Assembly: GCA_013152755.1 (NCBI GenBank)
Contig: JAADFR010000058.1
Coordinates: forward strand, 1-34,400
Source: Alphaproteobacteria bacterium
GTDB taxonomy: Bacteria; Pseudomonadota; Alphaproteobacteria; Sphingomonadales; Emcibacteraceae
Reading direction: 5' to 3'
DNA: 34,400 bases
Shown in pieces: positions 25,443-33,658 of this stretch; position 1 is the first letter of the stretch; the number at the start of each line of letters is the position of its first letter. The notes under the pieces were generated by a model. That model saw only the letters and a list, made by a program, of their open reading frames with translations. It was not told the DNA's origin and searched no databases. Position numbers and translations under genes: made by a program.

Positions 25443-27230
25443 ATGCCCAATTCCCATAACAGTTCAGGCCGAGCATCTTTTGGTCAGCCTGAGGATATTA
25501 ACGATAAAATTGACATAATTCCCGGCTTACCGGATTTTCATGATCTGTCTGAACGACTGAAGTTTTCGCCCAAAGATGGCCGTATCTGGCTGGATGATAT
25601 TCGCATGATGATGCTCCATGCCAGTTCCATGGGCGCGTTACGATCCGAGCTTATTGAATCTCTTGGTGTCAACAAGGCCCGCGCCCTCCTGACCCGAACC
25701 GGCTATGTCTCCGGCGCACAGGATGCGGAGCTGGCCTCAAAATTGCGCCCCGGCGCAGACTTTTTTGATGTTTTTTCTGTTGGTCCCCAGCTTCATGCTC
25801 TGGAAGGCATTGTCTCCGTGGAACCCGTCCGGCTGGAAGCCGATGTGGCCAAGGGTAAATTTTACGGCGAATTCCTGTGGCATGACAGTATCGAAGATGA
25901 AATTCATATTGAAAAATACGGCATCGGCACCGAACCCGTCTGCTGGATGCAAATCGGTTATGCCAGTGGTTATACCTCGGTTTTTCTGGGGCGGCCCATT
26001 GTCTATCAAGAAGTTGAATGCCGGGCTATGGGTCATGCCCATTGCCGAATTATCGGCAAGCCCATGGAAGAATGGGACGATATTGAAGAAGATATGGCCT
26101 TCATGCAGCCACAGGCCTTTGCCAATGCGGACACCATATTGAAACCCCGGGAACAGATTACCGTTCTCGACACCCCCCCGCATTCCACCGCAAAAACAGA
26201 ATTTCATACTAAAATTTCCACCAATATGGTTGGCGCTTCTGCGGCCTTCAATGTGGCCTGTCACATGCTGGACAAGGTTGCCAAAACAGAAGCCACCGTA
26301 TTATTCCTCGGCGAATCCGGTGTCGGCAAGGAGATGTTCGCCCGCACCCTTCATCAAATCAGCCACCGCAAGGACGGCCCCTATATTGCTGTGAATTGCG
26401 CGGCTATTCCCGACAACCTGCTGGAATCAGAATTATTCGGCGTTGAAAAAGGGGCTTATACCGGGGCCATTGAATCCCGGGCCGGACGGTTCGAGCGCGC
26501 CGATACCGGCACCATTTTTCTGGATGAGATTGGCACGTTATCTCTGGCCGCACAGGGTAAACTGCTCCGTGTTTTGCAAGAGCATCAGGTGGAGCGGGTT
26601 GGCGGCAAGAAAACCATCGAAATCGACATCCGGGTAATCGCAGCCACTAATGTGAAGCTTAAAGAAGAGGTCAAAGAGGGTCGTTTCCGGGAAGACCTGT
26701 ATTTCCGGCTGAATGTTTTTCCCATTCATATCCCGCCACTGAGAGAGCGCAAGGCGGACATCCCGCTTCTGATCAACCATTTTCTGAAGAAATATGGCAC
26801 CAGCTACCGGAAGAATATCACCGGTTTTACCTCGCGCGCCATCAATGGCTTTCTGAATTACGACTGGCCCGGAAATATCCGGGAATTAGAAAACCTTATT
26901 GAGCGCGGCGTTATCCTTGCCCCCAATGACGGGGCCATTGACCTGTGCCATCTGTTTACTTTTGGTGAGGAAATCACCATCCCGATTTTGGGCATTACCA
27001 AAGACGGAACGGTGAATGATTCCCTAAATGCGCAAGGCGGTGAGAATGCTGCTGACCTGCACCCGGTTGATATAATTGTCGACAGCCTGATCGAACAGAA
27101 TGTCGGGTTAGAGGAACTGGAGAAAAACCTGATTGAAACGGCGGTTAAAAAATCCGGCGGCAATCTGTCTGCGGCGGCCCGCATATTAGGTATAAGCCGA
27201 CCACAGCTAGCCTATCGGTTAAAGAAATAG
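25443..27230 (+). CDS. dmpR: DmpR/MopR-type phenol-responsive sigma-54 activator
   Basis: Enhancer-binding protein of the XylR/DmpR group. The start at 25443 is preferred over 25425 because GAAGG lies 8 nt upstream; this gives 595 residues. Order: N-terminal sensor (XylR_N plus V4R, to about 210), linker, AAA+ sigma-54 interaction domain (about 255-490), Fis-type HTH (572-595, [24 protein letters not shown]). Walker A is GESGVGKE (290-297), Walker B TIFLDEIG, and the sigma-54 contact loop reads GAYTGA (337-342) instead of GAFTGA. With a constant offset of 12, MopR's phenol-binding His106 and Trp134 appear as His118 and Trp146, and its zinc ligands Cys155, Glu178, Cys181 and Cys189 as Cys167, Glu190, Cys193 and Cys201. 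Phenol sensing is therefore well supported. Likely targets are the sigma-54 promoters at 16754 and 25088. Confidence 0.93.
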   Translation: MPNSHNSSGRASFGQPEDINDKIDIIPGLPDFHDLSERLKFSPKDGRIWLDDIRMMMLHASSMGALRSELIESLGVNKARALLTRTGYVSGAQDAELASKLRPGADFFDVFSVGPQLHALEGIVSVEPVRLEADVAKGKFYGEFLWHDSIEDEIHIEKYGIGTEPVCWMQIGYASGYTSVFLGRPIVYQEVECRAMGHAHCRIIGKPMEEWDDIEEDMAFMQPQAFANADTILKPREQITVLDTPPHSTAKTEFHTKISTNMVGASAAFNVACHMLDKVAKTEATVLFLGESGVGKEMFARTLHQISHRKDGPYIAVNCAAIPDNLLESELFGVEKGAYTGAIESRAGRFERADTGTIFLDEIGTLSLAAQGKLLRVLQEHQVERVGGKKTIEIDIRVIAATNVKLKEEVKEGRFREDLYFRLNVFPIHIPPLRERKADIPLLINHFLKKYGTSYRKNITGFTSRAINGFLNYDWPGNIRELENLIERGVILAPNDGAIDLCHLFTFGEEITIPILGITKDGTVNDSLNAQGGENAADLHPVDIIVDSLIEQNVGLEELEKNLIETAVKKSGGNLSAAARILGISRPQLAYRLKK

Positions 27231-27234
27231 TGCC

Positions 27235-27704
27235 CTAACTCTCGATGCCCGCAAGGTCTTTTTTAAAGCCACTGAAGATCTCAATCAGATCGTCAATTTT
27301 ATCGGCGGCTATATGGCCCAGCAATTCATCCACCCAGCCTTTGTGAATGGCAATGGCATGTTTCAGGATTTTACGGCCCTCGCTTGTCATGGCCACGCTA
27401 TAGACACGGCGGTCCGTGGGCAAGGCCCCCATTTTTCCACCATACCGTCTTTCATCAGACGGCTGACCATGCCCGTGGTATTGGCGTTGGATACCAGCAA
27501 CATCCGGGAAAGCTCGCTCATGGTGATCACCCCGCCCGGTGCCCGGTCAATGGCCACAAGCACATCAAATTTTGCCAGCGTAAGCGGCGTATGTTCCTTC
27601 ATACGTTTATTTAAAATCTGAACAACCCGTGTGGAGCTCCCCAACATTCTGACCCAAAGTTTCAAATACTTTTGATCGCCTTCTGCCATATTAACCTTTG
27701 TCAT
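27235..27704 (-). pseudogene. MarR-family regulator, frameshifted
   Basis: A MarR-type winged-helix regulator (about 156 residues when joined) split over two frames. The first frame (27704 to about 27430) encodes the N-terminal helices and the recognition region LTLAKFDVLVAIDRAPGG...SELSRMLLVSNANTTGMVSRLMKDGMVEK. The second frame continues with ALPTDRRVYSVAMTSEGRKIL, the wing and C-terminal helix. The switch lies at a run of five G (minus strand) near 27429-27433; one missing G would explain it. Such proteins (BadR, for example) control benzoyl-CoA genes, and this gene lies beside them. Whether the frameshift is real or a sequence error cannot be decided. It is convergent with the DmpR-type gene, 4 bp apart. 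Confidence 0.85.
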
Positions 27705-27860
27705 ATCGGCACCATCCTTTGTTCTAATATGTAAAAAAATATCTTAATATGAGGGGCAGGGTAATAGTTTAGGCATAGAATAAATTGTTATATGTCAAGT
27801 TTTCCCATTAATTTAACATAATAACCAACGCCCATCTGCCATATAAGCTAAGAACGCATC

Positions 27861-27900
27861 TAGTTTAACATATGAAATATTTTCTTTTAAGCTTAAACTA
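27861..27900. promoter_or_regulatory. Inverted repeat upstream of the OYE-like gene
   Basis: TAGTTTAA (27861-27868) and TTAAACTA (27893-27900) form perfect 8-bp arms 24 bp apart, and the right arm overlaps a 12-bp perfect palindrome TTTAAGCTTAAA (27886-27897). It lies 36-76 bp before the ATG in a 232-bp divergent, A+T-rich region. A regulator site, perhaps for the MarR protein, is inferred. Confidence 0.45.
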
Positions 27901-27936
27901 TGTATGCTAGAGTTTATTGAACCACAGGAATAATAT

Positions 27937-29367
27937 ATGCGCAGCCACATTTTAGACCCCATCACCATCAACGGCATGCAGGTCCCAAACCGGACCGTGG
28001 TCCCCGCCATGGTGACCCGCCTGTCCGGTGAAGACGGCTTTGTCAATCAGGCGATTATCGACCGTTATGTGAGCTATGCAAAGGGGAATGTGGGCCTGAT
28101 TATTGTGGAAGCCATGGCCATCCATAACTCTAAATCCGGCCCTCTGCTACGCATTTCCGATGACAGTTTTATGGAAGGGCACAGGAAACTTGCCCGTGCC
28201 GTTCATGCGGCCAGCGACTCCAAAGTGGTGCCCCAGATCATTCATTTTATGAAGGTGGCCCGTTCCGGCTGGCGTCAAACCATTGACATGCTGTCAGAAG
28301 ACGACATCAAAGGCATTATCCGGGATTTTGGTGCCGCCGCCAAGCGGGCCAAGGATGCCGGATATGACGGTGTTGAGCTTCATTCCGCCCATGCCTATAC
28401 TCTGTCCTCTTTCCTGTCGCGCCACAACAAACGCCGGGACCGTTATGACGGGCGCAGCCTTGAAGGACGGCTCAGGATGTTTGGCGATGTGATGGCAGAG
28501 GTCCGGGCCAATGTGGGCGATGATTTCCCGGTCGGGGTGCGCTTCCTTGCCGATGAAATGATCAAGGATGGCTATACATTGGAAGACAGCCGCCTGATCG
28601 CCCTGCGCATGGCCCAACTGGGGGTGGATTATATCTCCCTGTCCGTTGGCGGAAAATTCGAGGATGCTATTCTCCAGGAAGGCCTGCCGCCCTATCCCTA
28701 TACCGGCTATTCCGGTGAACGCTGTATGCCCGGCGCATCTTTTCCCAAGATGCCCCATGTGCATTATGCCGCCGCCATCAAGGAAATGATCAACCGTAAG
28801 GGCTATGACATTCCCGTAATCTCAGCCGGTAAAATCAATGCCCCCGCGGATGCGGAACAGCTATTGAAAGAAGGCAAGGCCGACATGATCGGTATGGCAC
28901 GGCAGCTGCTTGTCGATCCCAACTGGCCCAAAAAAGTAATGGCGGAGCGGGAGGATGATATTGTCCCCTGCGTTTATTGCAATGTATGCAAACAGCTGGA
29001 TGAAAATTTCAAGGAAGTTACCTGCTTCCTGTGGCCCAAGGGCTACAAACAGGCCCCCGCCTATGATCCGGCCCTGACCCCGCCCACATGGGACAGCGAA
29101 ATACCCTTACAGGCCGAATATGCGGACGGCATCGTAAAACTGAAATGGCAGCGGGCCACGGGGGATGTTTCCGGCTATGACCTCTATCGGGCAGAGGATA
29201 ATGGTGACGTTAAAATTATTCAGGCCAAAAAAGGCGGTAAATTTGATGACAAATCCGTCCTTGGCGGCCTGAAATACAGCTATTACATCCGGGCCTATGG
29301 TAAATCAGGCCAGAGCAGCGCCCCGTCCAACATGGTCGAACTTGACCTGCCCTTTAGCGTATCCTGA
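27937..29367 (+). CDS. Old Yellow Enzyme-like FMN reductase with C-terminal FN3-like domain
   Basis: Protein of 476 residues. The first ~365 are an FMN-binding TIM barrel of the OYE/2,4-dienoyl-CoA reductase type: LDPITINGMQVPNR start, ELHSAHAYTLSSFLSRHNKRRD (147-168) at the active site, GMARQLLVDPNW (319-330) at the phosphate site. A Cys345-x2-Cys348-x2-Cys351-x11-Cys363 cluster resembles the [4Fe-4S] motif of dienoyl-CoA reductase, with one spacing shortened. The FAD/NAD domain that normally follows in dienoyl-CoA reductase is missing. In its place residues ~382-476 look like a fibronectin type III domain (VKLKWQRATGDVSGYDLYR... YSYYIRAYG). No signal peptide is seen. AGGA precedes the ATG. 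It lies beside benzoyl-CoA genes, so reduction of a cyclic enoyl-CoA is possible, but the substrate is unknown. Confidence 0.85.
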   Translation: MRSHILDPITINGMQVPNRTVVPAMVTRLSGEDGFVNQAIIDRYVSYAKGNVGLIIVEAMAIHNSKSGPLLRISDDSFMEGHRKLARAVHAASDSKVVPQIIHFMKVARSGWRQTIDMLSEDDIKGIIRDFGAAAKRAKDAGYDGVELHSAHAYTLSSFLSRHNKRRDRYDGRSLEGRLRMFGDVMAEVRANVGDDFPVGVRFLADEMIKDGYTLEDSRLIALRMAQLGVDYISLSVGGKFEDAILQEGLPPYPYTGYSGERCMPGASFPKMPHVHYAAAIKEMINRKGYDIPVISAGKINAPADAEQLLKEGKADMIGMARQLLVDPNWPKKVMAEREDDIVPCVYCNVCKQLDENFKEVTCFLWPKGYKQAPAYDPALTPPTWDSEIPLQAEYADGIVKLKWQRATGDVSGYDLYRAEDNGDVKIIQAKKGGKFDDKSVLGGLKYSYYIRAYGKSGQSSAPSNMVELDLPFSVS

Positions 29368-29369
29368 CC

Positions 29370-29756
29370 CTAAACAACGGCCGTAGCTTCGATCTCCACC
29401 TTGCCGCCTTCTTCAATCAGGCCGGAAATATGGATCAGGGACATGACCGGATAAGTTTGGCCCATGACCTCACGGTAAACCGCCCCGATTTCCTTCTGCT
29501 TGTCCAGATATTCCTGCTTGTGGGTCACAAACCATGTCATGCGCACAATATGTTCCGCCCCGGCGTCACATTCCTTCAGGATGGCCAGAATATTCTGCAA
29601 TGCCTGCCGGACTTGATCCTCTAATTTATCGGATTCAAATTCTTCCCTCTCGTTCCAGCCTACCTGACCGGCGACAAAAACCATATCGCCGCTGGCCTTG
29701 ATACCATTAGAATAGCCCTTGGGCCGAGGCCAGCTTGGCGGTTGTAAAATTTCCAT
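29370..29756 (-). CDS. RidA/YjgF-family protein without the usual arginine
   Basis: A 128-residue trimer-forming RidA/YjgF/UK114 family protein. Typical elements are GDMVFVAGQVGWN near the N-terminus, a QVRQALQNILAILKECDA helix and a VEIEATAVV end. Deaminase members have a conserved arginine in a PAR motif before the last strands; here the equivalent position reads PVM, so imine/enamine deaminase activity is doubtful. It starts 2 bp after the korB stop codon and so is probably the third gene of a korA-korB-ridA operon. RidA-like genes occur in other aromatic clusters, with no agreed role. Confidence 0.88.
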   Translation of the reverse strand: MEILQPPSWPRPKGYSNGIKASGDMVFVAGQVGWNEREEFESDKLEDQVRQALQNILAILKECDAGAEHIVRMTWFVTHKQEYLDKQKEIGAVYREVMGQTYPVMSLIHISGLIEEGGKVEIEATAVV

Positions 29757-29758
29757 TT

Positions 29759-30592
29759 TTATACCTCGAATTGTTTCTGAATTTCCATAATATCACCCTT
29801 TTCCTCGCCGCAGGAGAAGCGATAAGGTTCCCGGTGACCCCGGTAGAGGACTCCGGTGTTAAACCCGTCATCGGACATGAGCCGCCGGGCGGCCCGGGCC
29901 GGATCATCGGTTTCATTAACCACGGCCTTATGCACCTGTTCTTTCCAGACTTTCTGGTCCGGGCGGAAAGTTACGCAAGGGCTTAATATCTGAACGAAGG
30001 AGAAACCGGGATGCACAATAGCGTCGGCAATTATGCTCGCCGTTCCCTTCACGTCGCCGGAAAAGGTCCGGGCAATGAAATTAGCCCCGGACGCCAGCGC
30101 AATCACCAGCGGATGGAAAGGCGACAAGCCCGTTCCCCCCGGTGACAGGGCACTGTCCCATTCAGGGTCGGTGGTTGGGGAGGGCTGACCCTTGGTCATG
30201 CCGTAAACCTCGTTATCCATCACGATATAGGTCATATCCGTATTGCGCCGGCAAGCATGGAGGAAATGGTTTCCGCCGATGGAAAACCCGTCACCATCGC
30301 CGCCTGCGGCCACGACCGTAAGCTCTGGCCGCGCCACCTTGACCCCGGTTGCCACCGTCAGGCCCCGGCCATGAATAGAATGGAAACCATATGTATTGGT
30401 ATAGGCCGGTATGCGCGATGAACAACCAATGCCTGAGATAACCGCAATATTTTCCGGCTCCAGTTTCAGCTTGGCAAAGGCCTGGGTTACTGACAGCAAC
30501 ACATGATAATCACCGCACCCCGGACACCAGACCGGCTTCAGGTTGGACTTGTAATCACTGGCTTTTAATTTCTTTGGCGCTAACTCGTTCAT
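29759..30592 (-). CDS. korB: 2-oxoacid:ferredoxin oxidoreductase, beta subunit
   Basis: Beta (thiamine diphosphate and [4Fe-4S]) subunit of 277 residues. CPGCGDYH gives Cys23 and Cys26, with Cys57 and Cys206 completing the expected cluster; GGDGDGFSIGGNH (97-109) and MDNEVYGMTKGQ (125-136) form the ThDP/Mg site. Together with korA it oxidises a 2-oxoacid, most likely 2-oxoglutarate, to acyl-CoA and CO2 and reduces ferredoxin. In Thauera aromatica such genes accompany the bcr cluster, where the enzyme regenerates the ferredoxin that feeds benzoyl-CoA reductase. Its start overlaps the korA stop by 4 bp. Confidence 0.93.
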   Translation of the reverse strand: MNELAPKKLKASDYKSNLKPVWCPGCGDYHVLLSVTQAFAKLKLEPENIAVISGIGCSSRIPAYTNTYGFHSIHGRGLTVATGVKVARPELTVVAAGGDGDGFSIGGNHFLHACRRNTDMTYIVMDNEVYGMTKGQPSPTTDPEWDSALSPGGTGLSPFHPLVIALASGANFIARTFSGDVKGTASIIADAIVHPGFSFVQILSPCVTFRPDQKVWKEQVHKAVVNETDDPARAARRLMSDDGFNTGVLYRGHREPYRFSCGEEKGDIMEIQKQFEV

Positions 30593-32328
30593 TGGTCTCT
30601 CCAGTCTTTAATAGTATCAACAATTTCGCCCGGCCTGATAATCAATGGCCCCGGTCGCCGGAAGGATTTGATCTCTCCGGGCATATCGTAATTGGCCCTG
30701 AGCAGTTTCAGGAACTGACCGGAGTGACTTTGTTCCACCACCAGAATGCGCTTGGCGCCCTTCACGGCCTGATCAAAGTAATCCGGTAACGCCGGGGACA
30801 GCAGACGCATGGCCACCAGCTTGCAGGACACGCCCTCTGCCCGCAGGCGTTCAATTCCTTCCCGCACCGCGTTGGTGGTAGACCCCCATGTGAGGACCAC
30901 AAGTTCGCTGTCCGCATCGCCCTCCACATCGGCCCAATGGTCGCCGTAATTAAATTCCGCGACCTTGCGGTCCCGCTTGTCCATCTGGTCCCGATGGTCC
31001 TCCATCAGGGTAGACGGTAGGCCTTTGGGGTTATGCTCCAGCCCGTCTGCGGTATATTGTCCGCCTGGCGTTCCCGGCAGGGTCATGGGCGATACCCCGT
31101 CCGCCGTCACCGCATAACGTCTGTAATCTTCTGTGGGGGCTTCCTCCACAAGGCGCTGGGCTATGAAGGAAATATTGGCCGGTGGGTCAATAATAGTACT
31201 GGCCTGTCCCATAAATTGGTCAGACAGCACTATGACCGCTGTTTGCATGGCCTCGGCCAAGTGAACACTCCACTGTGCGGTAAAGATACAATCCTCAACC
31301 GAGGTTGCCGCTGTCACCACATGGGGCGCATCCCCGTGCAAGCCATAAACCGCTATATTCAGATCAGTCTGTTCCGACTTGGTTGGCACGCCCGTAGATG
31401 GCCCGCCGCGCATAACATTAACAATCACTACCGGCGTTTCCGATGACACTGCAAGGCCAATGCCTTCCATCATCAGGGACAGCCCCGGGCCAGAAGTAGC
31501 GGTCAAGGATGGCCGCCCGCCAAATGACGCGCCAATAGCCATATTGATCGACGCCAGTTCATCCTCAGCCTGTACCAAAGTCCCGCCCATTTTAGGCAGA
31601 TTCGGTGACATCCATTCCAATACCTCGGTCGCCGGGGTAATGGGATAGGCAGCAACGAATCGGATACCACCGCGCAAGGCGCCGAAACCAGCAGCCTGAT
31701 TACCGCTGATTAACCAGCGACCTGTACCATCCCCCACCGCATCGGATACGGTAACCGGAGATGTTAGTCCAGCCGTTGCTTTATAGCCCGCGCTGACCGC
31801 CTGCCTGCTCGCCAATACCGCCGCGTCCCCTTTTTTGCCCAGCTTCTTGGCAATGATTTTATTGATGGGTTCTTCGGGCAGGCCGATCAGGGACGCGACA
31901 AGGCCCAGAATCACCATATTAGGTCGACCGCCGTCCACAGCATTGGCCAGCTCCCCGATGGGAACTTCCACAATTCGCGCGCCGGACGCCGCCAGAATTT
32001 CCGGCACCTCCCCGGTTTCAGGATCAGTGATGATCAGGCTTTGCGGGCCAAGAGGGACTTCTGCGGCGAAGCGTTCAGCCCCTTTCCAGTCCACCGCCAC
32101 CAGAATATCAAAGTGATCATCCACACAATGTACCGGCTTTGCCGACAGACGCACCAGCGCCGCCGCCTCGCCGCCGCGAATCTGCGGGCCAACCGTGCGG
32201 GTCATCAGGCCATAAAGCCCGGCCTTGGTCGCGGCCTCCAATAACATATTGCCGGACGTCATCACACCAGCGCCGCCGCTGCCAACCATGGCAACGGACA
32301 CGGATGTATTATTATTGTCATCACTCAT
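30589..32328 (-). CDS. korA: 2-oxoacid:ferredoxin oxidoreductase, fused gamma-alpha subunit
   Basis: Protein of 579 residues. The N-terminal gamma domain (about 1-195) has GSGGAGVMTSGNML and GPQIRGGEA (47-55), involved in CoA-dependent chemistry; the alpha domain follows (from about GRWLISGNQAAGFGALRGG), with AAYPITPATEVLEW, QAEDELASINMAIGAS and GGPSTGVPTKSEQTDL. The gamma-alpha fusion is the KorA type. No ferredoxin-like 4Fe-4S domain is present, so a separate ferredoxin must accept electrons. It is transcribed divergently from oah and bcrC. Specificity for 2-oxoglutarate over pyruvate or branched 2-oxoacids is inferred from context. Confidence 0.93.
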   Translation of the reverse strand: MSDDNNNTSVSVAMVGSGGAGVMTSGNMLLEAATKAGLYGLMTRTVGPQIRGGEAAALVRLSAKPVHCVDDHFDILVAVDWKGAERFAAEVPLGPQSLIITDPETGEVPEILAASGARIVEVPIGELANAVDGGRPNMVILGLVASLIGLPEEPINKIIAKKLGKKGDAAVLASRQAVSAGYKATAGLTSPVTVSDAVGDGTGRWLISGNQAAGFGALRGGIRFVAAYPITPATEVLEWMSPNLPKMGGTLVQAEDELASINMAIGASFGGRPSLTATSGPGLSLMMEGIGLAVSSETPVVIVNVMRGGPSTGVPTKSEQTDLNIAVYGLHGDAPHVVTAATSVEDCIFTAQWSVHLAEAMQTAVIVLSDQFMGQASTIIDPPANISFIAQRLVEEAPTEDYRRYAVTADGVSPMTLPGTPGGQYTADGLEHNPKGLPSTLMEDHRDQMDKRDRKVAEFNYGDHWADVEGDADSELVVLTWGSTTNAVREGIERLRAEGVSCKLVAMRLLSPALPDYFDQAVKGAKRILVVEQSHSGQFLKLLRANYDMPGEIKSFRRPGPLIIRPGEIVDTIKDWRDQ

Positions 32329-32421
32329 ATCTGTTTTCCTTTCTTAACCAAATGTCCGGCCAATTGAGATTTACATAAAAAATTTATTTATTAATTATTT
32401 ATGTATTCTGGCCTTGACCTT

Positions 32422-32447
32422 TAATTAGGTATTGTGGTACTTAATTA
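32422..32447. promoter_or_regulatory. 26-bp palindrome between korA and oah
   Basis: TAATTAGGTA (32422-32431) and TACTTAATTA (32438-32447) are inverted copies (9 of 10 matching) around a 6-bp spacer. It lies in the middle of the divergent korA-oah intergenic region, 93 bp from the korA start and 95 bp from the oah start, as expected for one operator controlling both directions. The binding protein is unknown. Confidence 0.6.
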
Positions 32448-32542
32448 CTACTTTAATGAGTCTTTGCCTCTCCGTCAACCATAGAAACGGATAAAATGTG
32501 AGAGGCGGATTTGAGATAACTGGAATGAAGGAGCCCATTGAT

Positions 32543-33655
32543 ATGTCACCAATCGACCTGGTCAACCATAATCTGGTAAGCGAGATAAATACGCCGGGGG
32601 TTATCATCGAAAAACGCCCCGCCAAGACCCCAGACGGGGAAATCGTCGACGGGCTATATAACTATTGGATCATTCTGGATAACCCAAGTCAGTATAATTC
32701 CTATACAACAGATATGGTCAAGGCCGTAATACTGGCCTTCCGCGAGGCCAGCAATGCCCGCGATGTGGTCGCAGTCGTCTTTACCGGTGTTGGGGACAAG
32801 GCTTTTTGTACTGGCGGCAACACCAAAGAATACGCCGAATATTATGCCGGAAACCCACAGGAATATCGCCAGTATATGCGTCTGTTCAATGATATGGTAT
32901 CTGCCATTCTGGGCTGTGACAAACCGGTAATCTGCCGGGTGAACGGCATGCGCATTGGCGGCGGACAGGAAATCGGCATGGCGTGCGATTTCTCCATCAC
33001 CCATGATCTGGCAAAATTCGGTCAAGCCGGTCCAAAACATGGCTCCGCCCCCATTGGCGGCGCCACGGACTTCCTGCCGATTATGATTGGTTGCGAGCAG
33101 GCAATGGTCTCCGGCACCCTGTGCGAGCCATGGTCCGCCCATAAGGCCTACCGTATGGGCATCGTGGCCGATATTGTTCCGGCCCTGAAAGTAGACGGGG
33201 AATTTGTCGCTAACCCAACTGTCATTACCGATCAATATATAGACGGGTTCGGCAAGATCATTCTGGGCGAAAGCAAAAGCGGTGACGCACTGGCCGAAGG
33301 TAAAACCACCCTGAAAGGCGGTGAGGTTGACCTGAGCCTGCTGGACGCCAAGGTTGAGGAGTTTTGTGCAAAATTTGTTGGCACCTTCCCCGACTGCATG
33401 ACCAAAACCCTTGAAGAATTACGCAAGCCGAAAATCAACGCCTGGAATGCCAACAAGGAAAATTCCCGCGCATGGCTTGCCCTGAATATGATGACGGAGG
33501 CCCGCGCTGGTTTCCGTGCCTTTAACGAACCCGTAGGGCGTGACCGCGAAATTGATTTCGTCGCCCTGCGTCAGGCATTAGCCGCCGGACAACCCTGGAC
33601 CGATGAGTTCACGGAAAGCCTGATGCCTGCGGCAAGAGCAAATAAGGAGACTTGA
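32543..33655 (+). CDS. oah: 6-oxocyclohex-1-ene-1-carbonyl-CoA hydrolase
   Basis: Crotonase-superfamily enzyme that hydrates and opens the ring of 6-oxocyclohex-1-ene-1-carbonyl-CoA to 3-hydroxypimelyl-CoA, the ring-cleaving step of the benzoyl-CoA pathway (Oah/BamA). The start at 32543 is chosen for AAGGAG 9 nt upstream; the frame extends to 32498 without a ribosome binding site. The product has 370 residues, long for a crotonase, as Oah/BamA are. Recognisable stretches are DKAFCTGGNTKEYAEYYAG, VNGMRIGGGQEIGMACDF and GQAGPKHGSAPIGGATDF, which mark this subfamily. It is 3 bp upstream of bcrC. Confidence 0.94.
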   Translation: MSPIDLVNHNLVSEINTPGVIIEKRPAKTPDGEIVDGLYNYWIILDNPSQYNSYTTDMVKAVILAFREASNARDVVAVVFTGVGDKAFCTGGNTKEYAEYYAGNPQEYRQYMRLFNDMVSAILGCDKPVICRVNGMRIGGGQEIGMACDFSITHDLAKFGQAGPKHGSAPIGGATDFLPIMIGCEQAMVSGTLCEPWSAHKAYRMGIVADIVPALKVDGEFVANPTVITDQYIDGFGKIILGESKSGDALAEGKTTLKGGEVDLSLLDAKVEEFCAKFVGTFPDCMTKTLEELRKPKINAWNANKENSRAWLALNMMTEARAGFRAFNEPVGRDREIDFVALRQALAAGQPWTDEFTESLMPAARANKET

Positions 33656-33658
33656 GAT

